This document shows, piece by piece, positions 1 to 5,765 of a DNA stretch of 6,375 nucleotides (positions are counted from its first letter, which is position 1; every line of letters begins with the position of its first letter). The stretch is from Bdellovibrionales bacterium (GTDB lineage Bacteria; Bdellovibrionota; Bdellovibrionia; Bdellovibrionales; UBA1609), in NCBI GenBank assembly GCA_020434645.1, contig JAGRAK010000120.1:1-6375 (forward strand), in the 5' to 3' direction. The notes under the pieces were generated by a model, which was given only the letters and a program-made list of their open reading frames with translations, ran no database searches and had not been told where the DNA came from. The position numbers and the translations under genes are program-made.

Positions 1-1
1 T

Positions 2-715
2 ATGACAACTGTTGATTCATTTTTGGTCAGCCGTTATTTTTGGTACTCTCAAATTATCAGCGACGGCACAAGCTACAAATTTGATTTGATTGCCGCAAAA
101 ATTTATCAGTATTTCTTAGAAAATGGGCTCGCCTACTCTTTTGATCATCTCATGGAGAAAGTCAGTCAAAACCCCAATGAATATTTCACTTTTAATGATT
201 CGTACTTCTTAGCAAAACTTCATGAATATTTAGCTGGTCGAATCACTCACCCGATGATTCGAGAACTTTCAGAAATGCTCGCCAGTCGAACCGCACCTTC
301 ACAAATTAAAGCTGGGCCTGTTAAACCCACACTTGTTCAAAGTGACGAGCATAGAAAAGATTTAATCAATCAAGTCACCAAAGCTTCTGAGTGGCTGAAA
401 AATGAAATTTCTGAAATCGATAAAGACGCATGGATGATTTTTGATATCCCAACAAAAGACGTCATGTTCACCAAAAACATGGCCAAATGCACAAAAGATG
501 CAAAAGGCAGCGACATACATCTCCTTCGAGACCCAGCAAAAATACTGACGCGAACAAATGAACTCAAACTTTTAATTGAAGTGCCCAATTCACTGATGAG
601 TATTTTAAGTCAATACCGAAATTTTTTGCCTCGTATATATGTGAGCCCCGAGACTTTAGCAAAACTTGAGAAGAAAAAAATATTAGAAAAAATGAATTCG
701 ATGAGTTTTGAGTGA
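2..715 (+). CDS. HD-superfamily phosphohydrolase, C-terminal part (5' partial)
   Basis: The first visible residues carry the segment L8-x-x-R11-Y12-F13-x-Y15-x-Q17, which resembles the LARYFMYxQVY segment that follows the HD domain in COG1078-type (YwfO-like) dNTP/nucleotide phosphohydrolases. The end of the protein (PRIYVSPE near residue 210) also fits the terminal region of that family. The metal-binding HD residues lie upstream of this segment in the family, so they should be encoded before the window. The ATG at position 2 is therefore probably an internal methionine and the gene is 5'-truncated by the window edge, not broken. The stop codon overlaps the GTG start of the next gene (GTGA), which suggests co-transcription and translational coupling. 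Substrate cannot be deduced. The family call rests on motif recognition only; the middle part (residues 85-150) is not recognised. Confidence 0.68.
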   Translation: MTTVDSFLVSRYFWYSQIISDGTSYKFDLIAAKIYQYFLENGLAYSFDHLMEKVSQNPNEYFTFNDSYFLAKLHEYLAGRITHPMIRELSEMLASRTAPSQIKAGPVKPTLVQSDEHRKDLINQVTKASEWLKNEISEIDKDAWMIFDIPTKDVMFTKNMAKCTKDAKGSDIHLLRDPAKILTRTNELKLLIEVPNSLMSILSQYRNFLPRIYVSPETLAKLEKKKILEKMNSMSFE

Positions 716-1896
716 ATACTTTTTTCGTGAATCTTAGCATACTATTTTTTGCAATTAGCCTCTTGCCGCAATCGGCACAGAGTCAAGAATTACAGTGTTT
801 GATAGGTAGTCCAAAATCACGTGCCCTGATTGATCAATATAAGAAAGACAGTTCGCGAAATGATTTCTTGAAACTTTTTAAGGCTGAGCGTGGCCCTGAA
901 TATTGCCCAATTGATGCACCCGACTCAGCTCTCGCGCAACTCAACAGCTTAAATAAAAATATACTAACGCGCGTAGCCCCTCCAAAAATTAAGTTAGAAT
1001 GTATCAAAGCCTCTATGAAGAGAATCCCAAAAGTGGAATTGAGTTCAAGATCTGGCAAAAATCCGTATTCGCGCCGAGGGGTTTGCACTTCTGACAGTGG
1101 CCTACCCAAATGGCAAAATTCTGAACCGTGTATGAATAGTGAATTAACTGAGCTTGTTCAGTGGTCTGTCAATAAGGCTATTGAATGCGGCAACGCCCTC
1201 GCACTCAGAATAAGCGGACTCCCTCTAGACCCTGAAATTTTCTTTCAAAAAATTAACAATGAGTCTGCATTTGGTTTTCACCTTCAGAACAATGGCGGAA
1301 TAGGCATTGGTCAGTTAACCTCAATTGCCATGAAAGAAATATCTCGGCCTAGTCAAATGCCCATAGAAGGACCGCCGCGCAAAAATTATATCCAAGCAGC
1401 ACAAGAAGAATCAGCCTGCAGCACATTCAAAAGTGTCTTAAATAAAGATGTCGAGTTCACCAACGCCAGGCAAGTACGACATTGCCAACTACTTTGGACG
1501 GGAAATGGTTTGGCCCGTAATTTATTTTACTCAATCATGACTTTCATACATAATCGCAGCGTTATCGGGTATAAGAATGGTCGCCCCGCCGGCGGCGTTC
1601 GCCAAATCGTCAAGGCTTACGGGATTACAGATGCCAAAAAGATCAATTATTTGACTTTAATTAGTTATGGCCGCAATGGACTAGCAAAAGTGGCTGCAAC
1701 AATCGAGACCATGAGCAAAGACCCCTCGCTTGCAGGGGTCAATTTAAACACCATGCCTCTAGATCAATTTTTAGAACATCTTGAGAAAATGTCGCCTTAC
1801 CTGAAAGAAACACGAAATAAGATGAACGAGTTTTTAGATAACTATCAAGCAGAAAAGAATCCGTCGAACCAAACAGGTGCATTATGTGTAGAATAG
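712..1896 (+). CDS. Secreted lytic-transglycosylase-like (SLT-fold) protein
   Basis: The protein has 394 residues. Residues 1-24 form a hydrophobic signal peptide with a likely cut after AQS near residue 24. Residues 182-207 read NNES-AF, then GG-IGIGQLTSIA, which matches the SLT/goose-lysozyme signature of a catalytic Glu in an ES-x-F motif followed by a G-x-G-x-x-Q-L segment. E184 is the candidate catalytic acid. A later segment near residues 315-328 (LISYGRNGLAKV) resembles the 'AYNxG...V' helix of the same fold. The likely role is cleavage of peptidoglycan glycan strands in the periplasm or envelope. There are nine cysteines (29, 65, 97, 125, 140, 159, 236, 258, 392), most of them in the mature part, so disulfides are likely. 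The start is the earliest possible one: a stop codon lies immediately before GTG 712. A second in-frame GTG at 727 is an alternative. Oddly, the signal peptide has no basic residue at its N-end and no clear Shine-Dalgarno precedes it, consistent with coupling to the upstream stop. Confidence 0.8.
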   Translation: MNTFFVNLSILFFAISLLPQSAQSQELQCLIGSPKSRALIDQYKKDSSRNDFLKLFKAERGPEYCPIDAPDSALAQLNSLNKNILTRVAPPKIKLECIKASMKRIPKVELSSRSGKNPYSRRGVCTSDSGLPKWQNSEPCMNSELTELVQWSVNKAIECGNALALRISGLPLDPEIFFQKINNESAFGFHLQNNGGIGIGQLTSIAMKEISRPSQMPIEGPPRKNYIQAAQEESACSTFKSVLNKDVEFTNARQVRHCQLLWTGNGLARNLFYSIMTFIHNRSVIGYKNGRPAGGVRQIVKAYGITDAKKINYLTLISYGRNGLAKVAATIETMSKDPSLAGVNLNTMPLDQFLEHLEKMSPYLKETRNKMNEFLDNYQAEKNPSNQTGALCVE

Positions 1897-2360
1897 TTCT
1901 AGTTCTTTTTTTAGCCTTATCAGCAAACTCGCGACATGCAATCGCCGCAGAGCCTACGAAAAGTAATTCCACAATTGAAACACTAGTAGCTAAAATTGAA
2001 AAAGAAACTTCAAGTGAAAAAACACTTGAACATGTTAAGGCCATTGAAACTCATCTCGTCGATCGCATGAGAGCTGATCAAAGAGCGCTAAAAGATGTGA
2101 CCCCAAAAGATTTTTCTTATGAGAACTCAACGGTAAGCCAAGCCCTCAGCTCTGCTGAAAACTATTTTATTTTCAAACCCATACTCGACTATCATCTTCA
2201 CCGCCCAAAAGAGGAAGCAATGAGTAAAGAGGGTTGCCGCGCTATCGAAAACGAAGTCTTGTATAGTTTTTCGTTCGGTCGTCCAGAAGGCGAACTCCCC
2301 AGTGGCGACACCGAACTCGCTTTAAAAATTCATCGAAAAATTTGCGGCAAACTAAAATAA
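1884..2360 (+). CDS. Small secreted protein of unknown function
   Basis: The protein has 158 residues. Residues 1-22 form a signal peptide (R3, then a hydrophobic run, cut near AIAA/EP), so it should be exported. C2 is not in a lipobox, so it is not obviously a lipoprotein. The mature part is charged and mostly helical in appearance, with two cysteines (C118 and C154) that could pair. No family is recognised. The ATG overlaps the end of the transglycosylase-like gene by 13 bases, and AGGTG at 1875-1879 gives a plausible ribosome binding site with 4 bases spacing. Shared export and gene overlap suggest that it works with, or is at least co-expressed with, the upstream muralytic-like protein. 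A role as inhibitor or partner is speculation. Its stop lies one base from the stop of convergent folB. Confidence 0.75.
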   Translation: MCRIVLVLFLALSANSRHAIAAEPTKSNSTIETLVAKIEKETSSEKTLEHVKAIETHLVDRMRADQRALKDVTPKDFSYENSTVSQALSSAENYFIFKPILDYHLHRPKEEAMSKEGCRAIENEVLYSFSFGRPEGELPSGDTELALKIHRKICGKLK

Positions 2361-2361
2361 C

Positions 2362-2733
2362 CTAAGAACTCAGTGTAAAACTCACGCCGCCCTCAAGACG
2401 CGCAATCGGCGGGCGAACTTTGTGCAGACGTACTTTTATTTTCAAATCTTGTGAAGACTTTGATGTTTCGACTTTAATCAAATCTAGAATATCTTGCGCC
2501 ATTTTTTCGATCATAGCGTAAGATTTTTCTTCAACAAGTTTTGTTATTTTGCGACAGAGTTCATGATAGCAAACTGTATCGTCAAGTTTATCAGTTGTGC
2601 AGGCCTCAGGGGCTTTTGAAAACTCCATATCGATAGACAAACGAATTTCTTGGCGCTCGGTTTTTTCAATTTCACGAATACCGAGATTCACCCATAAAGA
2701 CAGATCCTGTATGTGAAGGCTTGCTCTAGACAC
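2362..2733 (-). CDS. folB: Dihydroneopterin aldolase (FolB)
   Basis: The protein has 123 residues, the usual length for the family. FolB converts 7,8-dihydroneopterin to 6-hydroxymethyl-7,8-dihydropterin and glycolaldehyde in folate synthesis, in the cytoplasm, as a homo-oligomer. The family layout is visible in order: an N-terminal strand (LHIQDLSLWVNLGI), the segment G-I-x-x-x-E23-K-T-x-x-Q, Y56 in VCYHEL, E76 in YAMIEK and K105 in VRLHKVRPPIA. These align with the conserved Glu, Tyr, Glu and Lys positions of FolB enzymes. The close relative FolX (dihydroneopterin triphosphate epimerase) shares the fold and is the main alternative. The start is GTG (2731-2733), since no ATG occurs before residue 36. 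It overlaps the upstream B12-module gene by 8 bases, so the pair is probably one operon, although no functional link between the two is obvious. Confidence 0.9.
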   Translation of the reverse strand: MSRASLHIQDLSLWVNLGIREIEKTERQEIRLSIDMEFSKAPEACTTDKLDDTVCYHELCRKITKLVEEKSYAMIEKMAQDILDLIKVETSKSSQDLKIKVRLHKVRPPIARLEGGVSFTLSS

Positions 2734-3112
2734 TTAAGCCCTTCACCTTTTCTACAATTTCAGCAAGCGGAGAGCCCGGCCCAAAAACTGCGGCAACCCC
2801 AGCTCCCGTAAGTTGCTTTGCGTCATCAGGAGGGATGATCCCTCCAACAAAAATAGGCTTATTCATTTTTTTTTCTTTTAGGAGTCTTAAAATCTCGGTG
2901 ACAAGCGGGACATGGGCTCCAGAGAGAATAGATAGCCCAATCACGTCGACATCTTCTTGCATGGCGGCCATGACGACCATCTCTGGTGTCTGATGAAGGC
3001 CGGTGTAAATCACCTCGAAACCGGCATCGCGAAGACCTCGAGCGACAACTTTTGCACCGCGGTCGTGACCATCTAGTCCTGGCTTTGCTATAAGAACTCT
3101 TTTAGGATTCAT
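2726..3112 (-). CDS. Stand-alone cobalamin-binding subunit, methylmalonyl-CoA mutase type
   Basis: The protein has 128 residues and is made only of the B12-binding Rossmann-like domain that forms the C-terminus of methylmalonyl-CoA mutase. Residues 7-19 read IAKPGLDGHDRG, giving the DxHxxG signature (D14, H16, G19); H16 is the expected lower axial cobalt ligand in base-off/His-on binding. S61-x-L63 and the GG at residues 90-91 are the other two cofactor-pocket motifs. In the family such small subunits pair with a separate catalytic TIM-barrel subunit to convert methylmalonyl-CoA to succinyl-CoA; isobutyryl- or ethylmalonyl-CoA mutases use closely similar modules, so substrate is not certain. 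No large subunit and no MeaB-type GTPase chaperone lies in the window. The divergent acyl-CoA dehydrogenase supports a role in propionyl-CoA and branched-chain catabolism. No strong Shine-Dalgarno is seen before ATG 3112. Confidence 0.93.
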   Translation of the reverse strand: MNPKRVLIAKPGLDGHDRGAKVVARGLRDAGFEVIYTGLHQTPEMVVMAAMQEDVDVIGLSILSGAHVPLVTEILRLLKEKKMNKPIFVGGIIPPDDAKQLTGAGVAAVFGPGSPLAEIVEKVKGLSV

Positions 3113-3163
3113 AAAAATTAGATTACCGACTTAGCCATTTTAAAGCAACGAAGGAGATTACAA
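3113..3163. promoter_or_regulatory. Divergent intergenic region between B12 module and acyl-CoA dehydrogenase
   Basis: Only 51 bases separate the two divergent starts, so promoters for both must lie here or reach into the neighbouring coding sequences. On the minus strand a weak pair can be drawn (TTGCTT, 17 bases, TAATCT), each matching the consensus at three of six positions. No convincing plus-strand pair was found inside the gap. No clear operator palindrome is visible. That a regulatory region exists follows from the layout; the exact promoters are not supported. Confidence 0.4.
3151..3156 (+). promoter_or_regulatory. Ribosome binding site of the acyl-CoA dehydrogenase gene
   Basis: AAGGAG is a strong Shine-Dalgarno match, 7 bases before ATG 3164. 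It fixes the start of the dehydrogenase and is the best such site in the left two thirds of the window. Confidence 0.85.
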
Positions 3164-4321
3164 ATGAGTTCAGAATTTCGCCCCCTCACCATGCTCACTG
3201 AAGATGAACTGGCCTTTCAAGGCGCCATACGTGAATTTGCCGAAGCCGAAATTCGCCCCCTCGTAAGCCAAATGGATCATGATGCGAAAATGAACCCCGA
3301 TCTTATTAAAAAATTATTTGAAATGGGTCTTATCGGTATTGAGTCCCCTGATAAATTTGGAGGAGCTGGCTCAACATTTACCATGGCCTGCATCGCGGTT
3401 GAAGAAATTGCGCGCGTCGATGGCTCAGTTAGCGTACTTGTCGATGTGCAAAACACTCTTGTCACAAACGCCATGATCAAATGGGCAACAGATAAACAAA
3501 AAGACAAGTACCTTCCGCTTCTCGCGCAAAAATGGGTGGGCGCTTACGCCTTGAGCGAAAGCAGCTCGGGCTCCGATGCTTTTGCGCTCAAACTTCGCGC
3601 CGAAGACAAGGGTGACCACTATGTACTAAACGGTCACAAGCTCTGGATCACCAATGGCCATGAAGCTTCACTATTCTTATGTTTTGCAAACCTTGACCCA
3701 GCAAAAGGTTATAAAGGCATCACAGGCTTTATCGTTGAAAAAGATTTTGCTGGTTTCACTGTCGGCAAAAAAGAGGACAAACTCGGCATTCGCGCCAGCT
3801 CCACTTGCGAACTTATTTTTGAAAACTGCAAAGTGCCGAAAGAAAATGTTTTGGGCGAAGTGGGCAAGGGTTACAAAATTGCCATTGAAACCTTAAACGA
3901 GGGCCGTATCGGCATAGGCGCTCAAATGCTCGGGATTGCTCAAGGTGCTTACAACGAAACTTTAAAATATATCAAAAGTCGCGAGCAATTCGGCAAATCG
4001 ATTTCTGAGTTTCAAGGTGTTCAATTTCAGCTCGCCGAAATGCGCACCCAACTCGAGGCCATTCGTCTACTTGTGTACAATGCGGCTCGCCTAAAAGATG
4101 CCGGCCAAGATTTTGTAAAAGAAGCGGCCATCGCAAAACTTTATGCCTCTCGTGCGGCCGAAAAAGTTTGCTCGATCGGTGTGGATCTCTTCGGCGGAAA
4201 TGGTTTCACAAAAGAATACCCAATTGAAAAATATTTTCGCGATGCCAAAATTGGCCAGATTTATGAAGGCACTTCGAACATGCAACTTCAGACCATTGCG
4301 AAGATGGAGCTTGCAGAATAG
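3164..4321 (+). CDS. Acyl-CoA dehydrogenase, short/branched-chain type
   Basis: The protein has 385 residues, the normal full length of the family. It is an FAD flavoprotein that introduces the alpha,beta double bond into acyl-CoA thioesters and passes electrons to electron-transfer flavoprotein. Visible motifs in order: the FAD/substrate segment YALSES-x-SGSD (128-138), WITNG (161-165), LGIRASSTCEL (207-217), the LNEGRIGI-AQMLGIAQG region (244-261), SREQFGKSI (272-280), GGNGFTKEYPIEKYFRDAKI (344-363) and IYEGTSN (366-372). E368 occupies the catalytic base position. Segments such as SVLVDVQNT (90-98), DAFALK (138-143) and the GYKGITGF stretch read more like 2-methylbutyryl-CoA (ACADSB-type) dehydrogenases than generic short-chain ones. 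This points to isoleucine and other branched-chain breakdown, but butyryl-CoA is a possible substrate. The divergent methylmalonyl-CoA mutase module is a downstream step of the same route. The last codons and stop are duplicated just downstream. Confidence 0.96.
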   Translation: MSSEFRPLTMLTEDELAFQGAIREFAEAEIRPLVSQMDHDAKMNPDLIKKLFEMGLIGIESPDKFGGAGSTFTMACIAVEEIARVDGSVSVLVDVQNTLVTNAMIKWATDKQKDKYLPLLAQKWVGAYALSESSSGSDAFALKLRAEDKGDHYVLNGHKLWITNGHEASLFLCFANLDPAKGYKGITGFIVEKDFAGFTVGKKEDKLGIRASSTCELIFENCKVPKENVLGEVGKGYKIAIETLNEGRIGIGAQMLGIAQGAYNETLKYIKSREQFGKSISEFQGVQFQLAEMRTQLEAIRLLVYNAARLKDAGQDFVKEAAIAKLYASRAAEKVCSIGVDLFGGNGFTKEYPIEKYFRDAKIGQIYEGTSNMQLQTIAKMELAE

Positions 4322-4347
4322 TTGCGCGCTTGCAGAGTAGTTGCGCG
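4309..4347 (+). repeat. 19-bp tandem duplication spanning the dehydrogenase stop codon
   Basis: The unit GCTTGCAGAATAGTTGCGC (4309-4327) is repeated directly as 4328-4346 with one change (A4318 to G4337), and one further base matches. The first unit holds the last codons Leu-Ala-Glu and the TAG stop; the second would encode the same residues and stop synonymously. This looks like a recent slippage or unequal-crossover duplication, with no effect on the protein. Confidence 0.9.
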
Positions 4348-4348
4348 T

Positions 4349-4411
4349 GCGCACGGGTGGGGCTTTAAATGCACGCCTGCAAACAGCCAGGCTTGACATG
4401 CACCCATGCGA
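4349..4411 (+). other. Imperfect nested stem-loop downstream of the dehydrogenase gene
   Basis: Bases 4350-4359 can pair with 4401-4410 (nine of ten pairs; C4354/A4406 is the mismatch). Inside, GCCTG (4375-4379) pairs with CAGGC (4388-4392) around an 8-base loop. It sits 28 bases after the stop codon and could end or protect the transcript. It lacks the T-run of an intrinsic terminator, so it is not called as one. Confidence 0.3.
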
Positions 4412-4501
4412 CAAATTTATCTCCTCGTCAGCCCTACCGCATATGCCCAAAGCTTGATGTCGTCAGAGAGCGTTATGTTTTATGAGCAATTTTTTAGGAG
4501 C

Positions 4502-4557
4502 GAATACACCTGGCACGAAACTTTCGCCCTCACCTCGACGTCGAGGTCACTTCGCGT
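4502..4557. repeat. 56-bp dispersed repeat, copy 1 (with 16-bp palindrome)
   Basis: The sequence from GAATACACCTGG to CACTTCGCGT recurs at 5939-5994 with 52 of 56 bases identical. Bases 4532-4547 (ACCTCGACGTCGAGGT) are a perfect 16-bp palindrome; in copy 2 one base change turns one inner pair into a G-T wobble. Flanks of the two copies are unrelated. On the minus strand the copy begins just after ATG 4558-4560 and stays open for 26 codons. The repeat may be a mobile palindromic element, a recombination trace or a scrap of a duplicated gene. Confidence 0.85.
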
Positions 4558-4636
4558 CATCGGTGGAAGTTGTCAATGCTTGCAGATGTGACAGAGAACG
4601 AGGCTAGTGGCAGGAGAATATATTCAGCTAACAGAA

Positions 4637-4984
4637 TTACTGTTTATTAAAGCATAGTACTGAAAGCTGCGAATGATACTGATAGTAATCATCATACTTT
4701 TTAATCCAGTTACGCAAATCGACAGACAAATCAGAAATATATAATACAGTATACAAATTATTTCTTTCACTAGTGGGGCTGTTAATTAGAAACTCCTGAT
4801 CCACAACGTGATAAAATCCACTATTTCTATTTGGAATTCTAGTATCAAATCTAAGTTCACTTCCTGGATGTTTATCGTGGGAAAATACAATTTCTCCTGA
4901 TCCATTTAGCGAACTAAAAACTGTTAACTTCATCCCGCCTTCGTACCAATTCTTACCAAACCCTGTTGTGGTATGGCCTGCCAT
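4637..4984 (-). CDS. Hypothetical protein
   Basis: The open frame has 115 codons from ATG 4984. A longer version from ATG 5035 (132 codons, directly after a TGA) is possible. The shorter start is preferred for two reasons: AAGGG lies 8 bases before it, while nothing like a Shine-Dalgarno precedes ATG 5035, and the longer form would run 11 bases into the start of the well-marked plus-strand gene at 5025. The protein looks soluble, with alternating polar/hydrophobic strands (KLTVFSS, GEIVFSH, LYTVLYISDLSV) and an aromatic-rich tail (KKYDDYYQYHSQ). There is no signal peptide, membrane segment or recognised family. It would diverge from the gene at 5025. Amino-acid composition reads as genuine coding sequence, but no homology supports it. 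Confidence 0.48.
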   Translation of the reverse strand: MAGHTTTGFGKNWYEGGMKLTVFSSLNGSGEIVFSHDKHPGSELRFDTRIPNRNSGFYHVVDQEFLINSPTSERNNLYTVLYISDLSVDLRNWIKKYDDYYQYHSQLSVLCFNKQ

Positions 4985-5011
4985 TTGCTCTACCCTTTCA
5001 TGCAACCCATG

Positions 5012-5017
5012 AGGAGG
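5012..5017 (+). promoter_or_regulatory. Strong ribosome binding site for the gene at 5025
   Basis: AGGAGG is a full Shine-Dalgarno match placed 7 bases before GTG 5025. It is the main reason to accept the short plus-strand frame 5025-5351 as a gene and to fix its start on a GTG codon. Confidence 0.7.
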
Positions 5018-5024
5018 GATAAAA

Positions 5025-5351
5025 GTGGAGACCATTCAAGTTATGTCCGGATTTCGTGAAATCAAAGATGCATTTCGTACGAAATGTCGGATTACGAAGC
5101 CCTCTTCGGAACTCGCACTTTGGTTTACTTTTTCAAATCGCTTATTGTGTGTGCATGATTTAGAGGAGCATAAAGTTTCGATGATATTGGCAATTGTTAC
5201 TGATAGCTCAATTGAAGTTCGTCTGCCCAGAGAGTCCTATGGTAAAAAATTAATTTTGAACGCCTATGCAAAAGACAATAAGCGACCCGAAAAAGATCTC
5301 AACCATAAATATAAATTAACCGGTTTTTTTATTTTTCGTCTCTTGAAGTGA
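5025..5351 (+). CDS. Hypothetical protein, 108 residues
   Basis: The protein starts at GTG with an ideal AGGAGG site 7 bases upstream. It is basic and lysine/arginine-rich at both ends (REIKDAFRTKCRITK near residues 11-25; KDNKRPEKDLNHKYK near 83-97), with strand-like hydrophobic segments between (SMILAIVTDSSIEVRL). It has no signal peptide and no recognised motif. A PilZ-like domain was considered because of the basic opening and beta-rich body, but the RxxxR and DxSxxG motifs are absent. Its first codons carry two closely spaced palindromes (5051-5086). Its 3' end overlaps the convergent minus-strand gene by 36 bases. Function is unknown; coding status depends mainly on the start signal. 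Confidence 0.52.
   Translation: METIQVMSGFREIKDAFRTKCRITKPSSELALWFTFSNRLLCVHDLEEHKVSMILAIVTDSSIEVRLPRESYGKKLILNAYAKDNKRPEKDLNHKYKLTGFFIFRLLK
5051..5086. promoter_or_regulatory. Twin palindromes, possible operator
   Basis: ATTTCGTGAAAT (5051-5062; 5-bp arms, 2-base spacer) and CATTTCGTACGAAATG (5071-5086, perfect 16-bp palindrome) share the ATTTCGT/GAAAT arms and have centres 22 bp apart, about two helical turns. They lie inside the first codons of the plus-strand gene and upstream of the divergent minus-strand gene, where a dimeric repressor could affect both. This is a pattern-based suggestion; no regulator is encoded nearby. Confidence 0.28.
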
Positions 5352-5765
5352 ATCCGCAATAAAGCCAAAAGCTTCAAGTCGCTGCATCGCTGTTAACGGG
5401 CACGTTCTAAAACCCGGTAGCGGGGAAACTATTGGCCCGTCCACCAATGCGGCCATACCCTCTGTCACAGAATACTCAGCCCACTCTTTCTCGCCACATA
5501 GTAGAATAGTTATACTTTTCTCATTAGAACGCACCAATATACACGCCGTGTGCTCCCGTTCGACGTAAACAAAGCTCCAAGCATCATCCACCCTCTTCAA
5601 ATCTTGAACTTCATCAATTTGGGCTTTGCCGCTCGTGAGCTGGCCTAAATGCATATAATAATACTCGCCTATAAATTTATTGAAATTTTGCTGAACGTGA
5701 TGGGCAATCTGCGCCGTCAAATCAAATTCGGTTGAGGGTTTTTTGTAAAATTCTTTGAATTCCAT
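5316..5765 (-). CDS. Hypothetical cytoplasmic protein, 149 residues
   Basis: ATG 5765 is chosen because the only earlier in-frame starts are GTG/TTG codons (TTG 5858 would give 180 residues) and the extra N-terminus looks unlike protein. There is no clear Shine-Dalgarno. The sequence reads as a compact alpha/beta protein: a helical opening (LTAQIAHHVQQNFNKFI), a strand pair around WSFVYVEREHTACILVRS and KSITILLCGEKEW, a loop (GPIVSPLPGF) and a C-terminal helix (AMQRLEAFGFIADSL). There is no signal peptide or membrane segment and no recognised family. Small acidic orphan proteins of this kind are common among immunity or accessory genes, but nothing in the window proves that role. It overlaps the upstream minus-strand frame (5722-5970) by 44 bases and the convergent gene 5025-5351 by 36 bases. 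Confidence 0.58.
   Translation of the reverse strand: MEFKEFYKKPSTEFDLTAQIAHHVQQNFNKFIGEYYYMHLGQLTSGKAQIDEVQDLKRVDDAWSFVYVEREHTACILVRSNEKSITILLCGEKEWAEYSVTEGMAALVDGPIVSPLPGFRTCPLTAMQRLEAFGFIADSLQETKNKKTG

Larger units (their letters stand above)
4322..4636. other. Stretch without a convincing gene
   Basis: These 315 bases between the dehydrogenase and the next hypothetical gene hold the second tandem-repeat unit, an imperfect stem-loop (4349-4411) and the first copy of the 56-bp repeat (4502-4557). They also hold a perfect TTGACA box (4393-4398) without a good -10 partner. GCTTGCAG from the tandem unit occurs a third time at 4578-4585. Open frames exist on the plus strand (4406-4591) and as a 26-codon minus-strand frame from ATG 4560 through the repeat to a stop at 4480-4482. 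Neither has other coding support. The composition shifts from GC-rich (4322-4410) to mixed, suggesting a patchwork. Confidence 0.6.

Noticed and set aside
4393..4421. Sigma-70 promoter with TTGACA at 4393-4398
   Set aside because: At 16-18 bases spacing the best -10 (TTTATC) matches only three of six positions, and no supported plus-strand gene follows.
4091..4450. 119-codon minus-strand frame across the end of the dehydrogenase gene
   Set aside because: Antisense shadow of a strongly supported gene; it shows no motif of its own.
4511..4526. Sigma-54-like promoter in the repeat (TGGCACG followed by TTTC)
   Set aside because: The -24 half is excellent but the essential GC of the -12 half is TC in both copies, and no gene starts suitably downstream of copy 1.
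4406..4591. 61-codon plus-strand frame over repeat copy 1
   Set aside because: No ribosome binding site, no protein-like character outside the repeat, and it overlaps the stem-loop; probably chance.
5318..5330. Intrinsic terminator AACCGGTT plus T-run
   Set aside because: The 8-bp palindrome has no loop and a 4-bp stem at best, and the T-run is inside the coding sequence of both convergent frames.
5025..5351. PilZ-domain assignment for the small plus-strand protein
   Set aside because: The RxxxR and DxSxxG signature motifs cannot be found in the sequence.
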